A stretch of 13,069 nt of DNA. Source: Acidimicrobiaceae bacterium. GTDB taxonomy: Bacteria; Actinomycetota; Acidimicrobiia; Acidimicrobiales; Salinilacustritrichaceae. The number at the start of each line of letters is the position of its first letter. Positions within the stretch are counted from its first letter, which is position 1. The notes under the pieces were generated by a model. That model made no database searches. It was not told the origin of the DNA and saw only the letters and a program-made list of their open reading frames with translations. Positions 6,655 to 12,524 of the stretch are shown here, in pieces. The translations under genes were made by a program, and so were the position numbers. The stretch lies in assembly GCA_003476595.1 (NCBI GenBank), contig DMTU01000105.1, positions 2,221 through 15,289 of the forward strand, in the 5' to 3' direction.

Positions 6655-8064
6655 TCAGGCTTCGTCGCTCTCCGTGGCCTCGGCGGCCTCGTCGTCGGCG
6701 ACCTCGGGGGCCTCGGACGTGTGGGCGACCTCGGTCTCGGCCTCGGCGCTGGGCTGCACGTCGCCGGCCTCGGCAGTCTCGCCCTCGGCACCCTCGGCCT
6801 CGGTCTCGTCCTCGGGGACCTCGCCGATGAAGTTGCCCTCGTCGTCGTACTGGTGCTCGCCGAAGGCGTCCTGGTACTCGGCGGCCACGACGCCACCCTC
6901 GGCGGCCTGCTTGATCGACAGGCTGATGCGGCGGCGCTGGAGGTCGAGGTCGATGATCTTGACCCACAGCTCCTCGCCCGGGGTGACGACCTGCTCGGGG
7001 AGGTCGACGTGGTGGGCCGACATCTCCGAGATGTGGACCAGACCCTCGATGCCCTCGCCCACCTGGACGAACGCACCGAAGGGCACCAGCTTGGTGACCC
7101 GGCCGTAGACCAGCTCGCCCACGCGGTGGGCGCCGGCGAACTCCTGCCACGGATCCTGCTGGGTGGCCTTGAGGGAGAGGGAGATGCGCTCGCGGTCGTT
7201 GTCGACCTCGAGGACCTGGACCTCGATCTCGTCGCCGACGGCCACAACGGAGCCGGGGTGGTCGACGTGCTTCCAGGACAGCTCGGACACGTGCACGAGG
7301 CCGTCCATGCCGCCGAGGTCGACGAAGGCGCCGAAGTTCACGACGCTGGAGACCACGCCACGGCGGACCTCGCCGGGCTTGAGGTTCTGGAGGAAGTCCT
7401 CGCGCTGCTCGCGCTGGGTCTCCTCGAGCCAGGCCCGGCGGGACAGGACCACGTTGTTGCGGTTCTTGTCCAGCTCGATGATCTTGGCCTCGAGGCTGCG
7501 GCCGACGTAGGGAGCCAGGTCGCGGACACGACGCAGCTCGACGAGGCTGGCGGGCAGGAAGCCACGCAGGCCGATGTCGATGATGAGACCGCCCTTGACG
7601 ACCTCGATGACCGGGCCGGTGACGACGCCCTCGGCCTCCTTGATCTCCTCGATCTTGCCCCAGGCACGCTCGTACTGCGCCCGCTTCTTGGACAGGATCA
7701 GGCGGCCTTCCTTGTCCTCCTTGGTGAGGACGAGGGCCTCGACGATGTCGCCGAGGGAGACGACCTCGGACGGGTCGACGTCGTTGCGGATGCTCAGCTC
7801 ACGGGAGGGCACGACGCCCTCGCTCTTGAAGCCGATGTCCAGCAGGACCTCGTCCTTGTCGATGCGGACGACCTTGCCCTCGACGAGCTGGCCGTCCTCG
7901 ACGGTGACCATCGTGTCGTCGATGAGGTCGGCGAAGGAGCCGACGTCGTTGGAGGTGATCTGGCGGGGCGTGTACTCGCCCTCGTCGTTGAAGGTGCCCA
8001 TCTCGCTGGGGCTCTCGGTGAGGCCCGCAGGGACGAGGGTGGCGCTGGACGTGGTGTCGGTCAA
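6655..8064 (-). CDS. rpsA: 30S ribosomal protein S1
   Basis: RNA-binding protein of the small subunit that helps load mRNA onto the ribosome. 469 residues with four S1 (OB-fold) domains: about 58-128, 145-213, 230-302 and 315-387. Domains 3 and 4 carry the strong signature GVVSSVVNFGAFVDLGGMDG and GRVTKLVPFGAFVQVGEG. Four domains are usual in actinobacteria, against six in E. coli. The tail (388-469) starts EYQDAFGEHQYDDEGNFIGE, recalling the segment after domain 4 in mycobacterial RpsA, then becomes a strongly acidic Glu/Ala/Asp run with almost no basic residue. The TTG at 8064 is chosen: a stop codon lies four codons upstream, AGAAG sits just before it, and the first residues MTDTTSS look natural. 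The alternative is an ATG at 8001. Confidence 0.96.
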   Translation of the reverse strand: MTDTTSSATLVPAGLTESPSEMGTFNDEGEYTPRQITSNDVGSFADLIDDTMVTVEDGQLVEGKVVRIDKDEVLLDIGFKSEGVVPSRELSIRNDVDPSEVVSLGDIVEALVLTKEDKEGRLILSKKRAQYERAWGKIEEIKEAEGVVTGPVIEVVKGGLIIDIGLRGFLPASLVELRRVRDLAPYVGRSLEAKIIELDKNRNNVVLSRRAWLEETQREQREDFLQNLKPGEVRRGVVSSVVNFGAFVDLGGMDGLVHVSELSWKHVDHPGSVVAVGDEIEVQVLEVDNDRERISLSLKATQQDPWQEFAGAHRVGELVYGRVTKLVPFGAFVQVGEGIEGLVHISEMSAHHVDLPEQVVTPGEELWVKIIDLDLQRRRISLSIKQAAEGGVVAAEYQDAFGEHQYDDEGNFIGEVPEDETEAEGAEGETAEAGDVQPSAEAETEVAHTSEAPEVADDEAAEATESDEA

Positions 8065-8136
8065 AGGGATCTTCTAACTCGGTCGCTGGGTTTTCCGGAC
8101 AAGACCCGGCCGCAGGGCGCGACAGGCCAATCAGCA

Positions 8137-8165
8137 AAGGTAGCAGCGAACCGGGGCCGTCGCCC
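8137..8165 (-). promoter_or_regulatory. Candidate extended -10 promoter of rpsA
   Basis: On the minus strand TACCTT (8142 down to 8137) is preceded directly by TGC, an extended -10 pattern. Positions 17-18 bases upstream read TGGGCGA, a poor -35. Transcription would start about 65 bases before the rpsA TTG codon. It is the best sigma-70-like site in the gap. Confidence 0.35.
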
Positions 8166-8193
8166 AGTGCCGGGTTGCGCTGGCCGGCCGGAC

Positions 8194-8243
8194 CGTTCTG
8201 GGCCGCGGAGCACGCCTTGAGGGCGTGGGGGGCGCTCCGGAAC
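8194..8243 (+). repeat. Palindromic dispersed repeat, copy A
   Basis: Begins with the family core CGTTCTGGGCCGCGGAG. It folds: GTTCTGG (8195-8201) pairs with CCGGAAC (with one G-T), GGAGC (8207-8211) can pair with GCTCC (8234-8238), and CACGCC pairs with GGCGTG around a 5-base loop (8211-8227). Bases 8195-8227 match copy D2 at 30 of 33 positions in inverted orientation. Starts exactly 60 bp before copy B. Confidence 0.8.
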
Positions 8244-8253
8244 CCTCCTCGAT

Positions 8254-8304
8254 CGTTCTGGGCCGCGGAGCGCGCCTCTGATGCGTGTGTCGCACCCCAG
8301 AACG
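8254..8304 (+). repeat. Palindromic dispersed repeat, copy B
   Basis: A 9-bp perfect outer stem: CGTTCTGGG (8254-8262) pairs with CCCAGAACG (8296-8304). The first 25 bases match copy C at 24 positions and its first 24 match copy A at 23. It contains an ATG at 8281 that is in frame with the nuclease-like gene, and its GGAG (8267-8270) sits 10 bases before that ATG. Confidence 0.8.
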
Positions 8305-8346
8305 GCCCTCGGCGTTCCTGTCACCAGGTACCTGGATGATCATGAG

Positions 8347-9354
8347 ATGCACTGGGAAGCACGCCTGCGCCGGCTCGCCGCCGTCCAGTCCGGCGTGATC
8401 GGCATCCACCAGATGGGCCACGTCGGCGGCGACCACCGATGGTGGAACAACGCCCGGCGCAATGGACGGTGGGAGCCGTTGAGCGATCACGTCCTCCGGG
8501 CCGACGGCACCCCCGCCACCGTCGAGCAGCGAGCCTTCGCCGGGGTGCTCGACGCCGGACCGACCGCCTTTCTCGCCGACGAGTCGGCCCTCGCCTGGTT
8601 CGGCACCCGCAACGCCTCGCTCGAGCCGGTGCAGGTCGCACGGCGGCGGGGCACGACGAACCGCTCCGGCGCGCTCGCCCGTGCGCACCGGCTCCGCGAT
8701 CTCCGGGCGTGCGACGTCGTGGTCGTGCGGGGGCTACCGGTGCTCTCCCCCATCCGGGCGGCGTGGGGCGAGGCCGCCCGTCTGTCGGCGTTGCCCGAGG
8801 AGTGGGCCGTGCCACGCCTCGAGCGGGTGGTGGACGACCTCCACCGGGCGCACCTGTTGACGTGGGAGCAGCTGCACGAATCGATCCGGCGCCTCGGCCG
8901 GCAGGGGCGATCCGGCACCTCGCTCATGCGAGCCATCGCCGAGGAGCGCACGCCCGGCGCCAGCGCCACCGAGAGCCGGCTGGAGGACCGCTTCGTCGAG
9001 GTGCTCGAGGAAGCCGGCGTCGATCCCCTGGATCCCCAGGTGGTCGTGGGCGGCGACCGCCCCATCGGCCGCACCGACTTCCGGGACCCGGACCTGGCGA
9101 TGGTCGCCGAGATCAACAGCCTCACCTTCCACTCCACGCCTTCGGACCGGGACGCCGACCGCCGCCGCTACACCCAGCTCGTCGCCGCCAGCTTCTCCGT
9201 GGCGGTCGTGTGGGAGGACGACCTCTGGTCCAACCGCTCCGACGTCCTCCGGGTGGTCGCCGACGCTCGGACCGCCGCCCGCGCGGGCCGCCCCGCCGTG
9301 TTCCACACCGCCTCCTGCCCTTGGCCGCTCGACTGCCGAGACCCGATGTGGTGA
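8347..9354 (+). CDS. AbiEi-like winged-helix plus DUF559/Vsr-like nuclease-fold protein
   Basis: 335 residues from the chosen start. The N-terminal part (MHWEARLRRLAAVQSGVIGI, then HQMGHVGGDHRWWNNARRNG) resembles the winged-helix domain of AbiEi-type proteins. The middle includes ADESALAWFG. The C-terminal domain from TESRLEDRFVEVLEEAGV to the end resembles DUF559/very-short-patch-repair-like endonucleases: RTDFRDPDLAMVAEINSLTF, then ASFSVAVVWEDDLWSN. In these folds the usual metal-binding motif has Asp, then Glu-x-Asp or Glu-x-Lys; here it reads E-I-N, so catalysis may be altered or lost. No AbiEii-like toxin gene is next to it, so a standard AbiE pair is not supported. The ATG at 8347 is chosen because it puts the family-like HTH at the N-terminus. 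The frame is open to an ATG at 8281 inside repeat copy B. The gene is bracketed by repeat copies B and C. Target and function unknown. Confidence 0.75.
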   Translation: MHWEARLRRLAAVQSGVIGIHQMGHVGGDHRWWNNARRNGRWEPLSDHVLRADGTPATVEQRAFAGVLDAGPTAFLADESALAWFGTRNASLEPVQVARRRGTTNRSGALARAHRLRDLRACDVVVVRGLPVLSPIRAAWGEAARLSALPEEWAVPRLERVVDDLHRAHLLTWEQLHESIRRLGRQGRSGTSLMRAIAEERTPGASATESRLEDRFVEVLEEAGVDPLDPQVVVGGDRPIGRTDFRDPDLAMVAEINSLTFHSTPSDRDADRRRYTQLVAASFSVAVVWEDDLWSNRSDVLRVVADARTAARAGRPAVFHTASCPWPLDCRDPMW

Positions 9355-9360
9355 CCGAGG

Positions 9361-9415
9361 AACCGTTCTGGGCCGCCGAGCGCGCCTCGCCTCCCGACGC
9401 ACCGCGGCCCGGTTC
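9361..9415 (+). repeat. Palindromic dispersed repeat, copy C
   Basis: Starts seven bases after the nuclease-like gene's stop codon. Bases 9364-9388 match copy B at 24 of 25 positions in the same orientation. The far end carries an inverted unit: GCGGCCCGG pairs with CTGGGCCGC (one G-T). On the minus strand it reads GGGCCGCGGTGCG, like the core of D2. So it is two units head to head, as in REPIN elements. The rest of the gap to 9531 holds a GGTAC-GGGTG-GGTACC sequence of unknown meaning. Confidence 0.75.
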
Positions 9416-9531
9416 ACTCCGGCGATGGCTGCCACGCCCCGGATGGATCGATCGGTACGGGTGGGTACCCTGAGAACCGTCCGAACACTCGGCGCACGGA
9501 CCGCCCGCCACCTCGAGCCGAGGAGACGAGC

Positions 9532-9828
9532 ATGTCCATGACCGAGCCCGAACGGCACGAGCTCTACGAGCTGGCCAAACGAGACGTCAGCGAGCGGTTC
9601 GCCGAGTTGATGATCAAGGCTCTTCCTCCCGATCCCCAGCGACTCGCCACGAAGGATGACCTCGCGGTCCTGGGCAGCGAGCTCCGGCTCGAGATCGCGC
9701 AGCTGCGCACCGAGATGAAGACCGAGATGCGGGACCTCACCGCTGGTCAGACCCGGACGATGATGCTCGGACTTGTCGGGTCGGTCACGGCCCTCACCGT
9801 CACACAGCTGATCGTCGCCGCACTCTGA
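9532..9828 (+). CDS. Small coiled-coil protein with C-terminal membrane helix
   Basis: 98 residues. A charged N-terminal region (residues 1-35) is followed by a predicted coiled coil (about 38-70; ATKDDLAVLGSELRLEIAQL, then RTEMKTEMRDL) and a single hydrophobic helix to the C-terminus (about 76-98; MMLGLVGSVTALTVTQLIVAAL). This layout resembles DUF1640/CCDC90-like small bacterial proteins, whose function is not settled. A strong AGGAG (9521-9525) six bases before the ATG supports this start. It follows the nuclease-like gene by 177 bases, with repeat C between, and converges on the next gene with a nine-base gap. No function assigned. Confidence 0.75.
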   Translation: MSMTEPERHELYELAKRDVSERFAELMIKALPPDPQRLATKDDLAVLGSELRLEIAQLRTEMKTEMRDLTAGQTRTMMLGLVGSVTALTVTQLIVAAL

Positions 9829-9837
9829 GCAACCGGA

Positions 9838-11601
9838 TCAGCGGCCATCCCGGCGGCGGATCATGTCCTCCCGGCGGCCGCTCGTCAGGTAGCGCGGCGT
9901 CCCGAGGTGCGGGTCGTAGGAGCTGAAGATGTCGCCGGCGCCGATCGCTCGGAGGAGCGGTTCGGCTCGGCCGCTCACCGAGCCCTTCAGGCCGAGCACG
10001 GAGAGCATCTGACCGGTGTCGCCGTGATGGAGGCGCCCGTTGGCGTTGCCAACCACCCAGCACACCGCGCCGGCCAGAGGCTCATCCTTGCTGCGCCGCC
10101 GGAAGACCGCGGGATCGCCCGACGCCGAATCGATGAGGAAGCGACGACAGGCCGTGCGCATCTCGACGTCACCGAAGAACTCGTCGCAGACCCGGTCGAC
10201 GAGGCACCCGACGTGCTGGACGCGGCCCCGAATGTCGTCGGGCACAACGTCGAGGTCGAGCGGCTCGTCGGGCAGCGACTCGGCGTCGAGTGCCTGGTAC
10301 GCGTGCTCCCCACCGACCGCTCGGACGTGGGATGAGCGCACCCGCTCCGCCCACCGGGCCTCCCAGTCGATCTCGAACTGGTCGTCATCGACGGGGAACC
10401 CGAACACCTCGAGGAGCGCATCCATCCCCTGCGCCCGTTCCTCGTCGGCGATCGCCGCGAGGTAGTCGTCCTCGTACTCGTCGATCACGGCCAGGGTCTC
10501 CGCGCCGAGCTCGGTCGGGATCCCCGCCTCGCCGTGCGCCCACCGGATGAAGGCTCGGAGCACGATCGGAAGGCGGGCAAGCTCCTCGAACGGGGCGACG
10601 ATCTTCCGCGGGACCCAGTCGAGCAGGAGGATCTCGACCCGAGGTGGTCCCCACCGGTACGGGTCGCCACTGCCGTAGCTGGTCCCGTACCAGAGGATGT
10701 GGTCGACGAGGTCGGCGTCCGCAGCATCGAGCCCGACCGCCTCTGGTGAGGCGAGGAAGCGCCCGACGATGGTGTCGAGCTCCTCCGGTTCCCACTCGCT
10801 CGGCTCCGGCGCCTCACCGCCGTCGGGCAGCGACCGCAACGCCCACCGGAGCAAGGGTTGGATCACCGGCCAGGTGTCCGACTCCAGTGGTGGCACGGTG
10901 CGGTTCGACCAATCGATGGCCTGTTCCACGCGGGCCCGGGCCGCTGCCGGATCGACCTCGACGAAGGTGATCCCCCGATCGTCCACGTGAGGCCGAGTCA
11001 CGTCGATCATCTCCTCCACCTCCATCGGGACAGCGAACGCGTCCTTCACAACGGAGCCGAGGTTGTGGTCGATGTAGGCCACGATCGTCAGCACCTGACC
11101 GGTCGGCCAGTGGAGCTGCAGGTAGAGGTTGTCTCCGTCACCGAGCGGGTCCACCGACTCGGCGACGCGCGCCACCACCGCATCCCCCAGTGCACGGAAC
11201 CACGGAGGCGTCGACCACCGACGGCCGGCGAGCTCGGTCATGCAACGACGACGCGCCAGTTCGTCGTCGAGCACCAGGGCGAACACGCCGAGGAGCGCGG
11301 TGGTTGCCGGGTCGTCATGCGCCAGGAGCGATTCGAGGAGCGCGGTCCGATCGGTGCGCTCCGGTTCCGGACCGAGCTCGACCTGCTTGGGGTCCATGAC
11401 CCACGCCATCGACGATCCGACAGCCAAGAGGTCGAGAGGGTGGTCGAGGCGCAGCATGTCCCCGATGTACGCCAGCGGGTGCTCGTCGACGGGATGTGAA
11501 CCGTGCTCGCCGAAGTGCCGGGGACGCGCCGCGCCCGCTCGCTTCGGTGTCACCCGACCTCCGCCGCGGTGGTGCTTGCCTCCTCGTCGCTTCTTGCTCA
11601 T
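9838..11601 (-). CDS. Large uncharacterised protein with DUF6398-like C-terminal domain
   Basis: 587 residues from the ATG at 11601, which has GGGGAG upstream and begins with a basic segment (MSKKRRGGKHHRGGG). The frame is open further to 11691, but those codons run through repeat copy D1 and look non-coding. Most of the protein is soluble, helical and acidic. I recognise no catalytic motif in the first 450 residues. Residues about 460-556 (RVCDEFFGDVEMRTACRRFL, then GAVCWVVGNANG, then VLGLKGSVSGRAEPLLRAIG) resemble DUF6398, a domain with a helix-turn-helix-like end often found in proteins of unknown function. No membrane segment or signal peptide. It converges on the small coiled-coil gene. 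Sits in a repeat-rich accessory stretch. Domain call is moderate; function unknown. Confidence 0.78.
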   Translation of the reverse strand: MSKKRRGGKHHRGGGRVTPKRAGAARPRHFGEHGSHPVDEHPLAYIGDMLRLDHPLDLLAVGSSMAWVMDPKQVELGPEPERTDRTALLESLLAHDDPATTALLGVFALVLDDELARRRCMTELAGRRWSTPPWFRALGDAVVARVAESVDPLGDGDNLYLQLHWPTGQVLTIVAYIDHNLGSVVKDAFAVPMEVEEMIDVTRPHVDDRGITFVEVDPAAARARVEQAIDWSNRTVPPLESDTWPVIQPLLRWALRSLPDGGEAPEPSEWEPEELDTIVGRFLASPEAVGLDAADADLVDHILWYGTSYGSGDPYRWGPPRVEILLLDWVPRKIVAPFEELARLPIVLRAFIRWAHGEAGIPTELGAETLAVIDEYEDDYLAAIADEERAQGMDALLEVFGFPVDDDQFEIDWEARWAERVRSSHVRAVGGEHAYQALDAESLPDEPLDLDVVPDDIRGRVQHVGCLVDRVCDEFFGDVEMRTACRRFLIDSASGDPAVFRRRSKDEPLAGAVCWVVGNANGRLHHGDTGQMLSVLGLKGSVSGRAEPLLRAIGAGDIFSSYDPHLGTPRYLTSGRREDMIRRRDGR

Positions 11602-11656
11602 CGGTCGCTCCCCGTGCGGCTCCTGAAGTCGAGTGTCGCGCACGCAACGACCAGCC

Positions 11657-11705
11657 AACCGGGTGGCTCTGCACGCACCAGAGCCGTACACCGCGGCCCA
11701 GAACC
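11657..11705 (-). repeat. Palindromic dispersed repeat, copy D1
   Basis: On the minus strand it starts GGTTCTGGGCCGCGGTGTACGG. It contains a perfect 7-bp hairpin GGCTCTG / CAGAGCC with a 7-base loop (11665-11685). The far arm reads ACCCGGTT, like copy C and unlike A or B. It lies 55-100 bases upstream of the DUF6398-like gene, in what should be its leader, right behind copy D2. Confidence 0.7.
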
Positions 11706-11714
11706 GGGAGGTGG

Positions 11715-11768
11715 CCGACCTGGGGTGCCCAGCACGCCCTGGAGGCGTGCACCGCGGCCCAGAACGGG
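11715..11768 (-). repeat. Palindromic dispersed repeat, copy D2
   Basis: On the minus strand it begins CCCGTTCTGGGCCGCGGTG immediately after the methyltransferase stop codon. GCACGCC pairs with GGCGTGC around a 5-base loop and CTGGG with CCCAG outside. Bases 11733-11765 match copy A at 30 of 33 positions. There is no T-run, so it is not a classic terminator, though it could act at the 3' end of the methyltransferase message. Confidence 0.8.
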
Positions 11769-12509
11769 TCAGGTGGGCTTGCGGGCGACCAACAGGAACT
11801 CGGCGTGGTCGATGTCGGGGGTGCGGCGGGCGTAGTCACCGGGCTCGACCGACCAGACCGCCTCGACGTCGAGACCGGCGGCCGCCGCCAACAGGCGCAG
11901 CTCACGGGGGGTGAAGCCGGTGGTCCACAGGTCGGCCTCGAGGTCGGTGCCGGCGGCGTCCTTCACGGCTGTCCGCTCGTGCATGACGCCGGCGTCGGCG
12001 TCGAAGTCGCCGCCCTCGCCTGCCTGGAACCGGACCTGGAAGTACGCCGAGAACGCAGAGACCGCCAACCGTCCACCGGGGCGGAGGACCGCGGCGAGCT
12101 CACGGAGCGCCTGCAGGTCGGCGTCGATCGGGGCGCCGGGCCCGCCCAGCAACCCGAAGCCGCCCTGGCACAGCGAGATCACTGCGTCGAAGCGGGGGGC
12201 CACCGGGATCTGGCGGATGTCAGCGACGATCGCCGGCGCCGGCGGATCGCCGGCGAGGACCGAACGGCAGAAGGACTCGGCCAGGTCGAGGCCGACGACG
12301 TCGATCCCCCGGGTCCGGAACGCGCGGACGTGGCGGCCCGGCCCGCACCCGGCGTCCAGCAGACGAGCACCTGACGGCAGTCCGAGGGCGTCGACGAGGA
12401 AGTCGACCTCCTGCTCGGTGCCCTTGGTGAAGGAGTAGCGCAGGTAGGTGTCCTGCATGTGGTCGGCCAGCGGGCGGAACCACCGGCCGGACTCGTCGTG
12501 TGACGTCAC
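11769..12509 (-). CDS. Class I SAM-dependent methyltransferase, substrate unknown
   Basis: 246 residues. Rossmann-fold methyltransferase: motif I LLDAGCGPGRH (50-60), acidic end of strand 2 at Asp75 in VVGLDLAESF, motif III-like Asp97 in VADIRQIP, motif IV region FDAVISLCQGGFGLLGG (107-123) and the LRPGGRLAV post-motif (142-150). These are the usual S-adenosylmethionine contacts. Nothing shows the substrate; the shape resembles small-molecule or ubiE-like methylases. The GTG at 12509 is chosen as the upstream start, 15 bases behind the polA stop. Its ribosome site is weak and the stretch before it carries a degenerate repeat unit (copy E). An ATG at 12458 is the alternative. Close spacing suggests co-transcription with polA. 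Confidence 0.88.
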   Translation of the reverse strand: MTSHDESGRWFRPLADHMQDTYLRYSFTKGTEQEVDFLVDALGLPSGARLLDAGCGPGRHVRAFRTRGIDVVGLDLAESFCRSVLAGDPPAPAIVADIRQIPVAPRFDAVISLCQGGFGLLGGPGAPIDADLQALRELAAVLRPGGRLAVSAFSAYFQVRFQAGEGGDFDADAGVMHERTAVKDAAGTDLEADLWTTGFTPRELRLLAAAAGLDVEAVWSVEPGDYARRTPDIDHAEFLLVARKPT

Positions 12510-12524
12510 CGCTGCCAGAACGGG
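12507..12524 (-). repeat. Degenerate dispersed repeat unit, copy E
   Basis: On the minus strand CCCGTTCTGGCAGCGGTG directly follows the polA TAA. The first ten bases equal the start of copy D2; the next part lacks a base and differs at one. No inverted arm is visible. It reaches into the start codon of the methyltransferase. Could be a chance match. Confidence 0.45.

Noticed and set aside
8092..8110. Hairpin CCGG-ACAAGAC-CCGG in the rpsA leader as a possible ribosomal-protein autoregulatory site
   Set aside because: Only a 4-bp stem; too weak to support a regulatory RNA claim.
4870..8220. Very long open frame on the plus strand (about 1100 codons) antisense to cpaF and rpsA
   Set aside because: It mirrors the codon-position GC bias of two certain minus-strand genes, has Asp/Leu/Val/Gly-rich low-complexity composition and no recognisable domain.
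8194..8304. Possible CRISPR array, because copies A and B start 60 bp apart
   Set aside because: Only two units here, each element is itself a long palindrome with conserved inner sequence, other copies are scattered in both orientations, and no cas gene is present.
8254..9415. Insertion sequence around the nuclease-like gene
   Set aside because: No transposase or integrase motif, no terminal inverted repeats of IS type and no short target duplication visible; the flanking repeats belong to a wider dispersed family.
8347..9828. AbiE-type toxin-antitoxin pair
   Set aside because: The downstream 98-residue protein is a coiled-coil membrane protein and not an AbiEii nucleotidyltransferase, and the first protein carries a nuclease-like fold not found in the standard antitoxin.
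12228..12258. Short internal repeat GATCGCCGGCG, twice in the methyltransferase gene
   Set aside because: Falls in codons for an Ala/Pro/Gly-rich stretch; expected by chance at this base composition.
11496..12374. Plus-strand open frame of 292 codons over the methyltransferase and repeats D1/D2
   Set aside because: It runs through two palindromic repeats and antisense to a clear SAM-binding motif; no domain visible.
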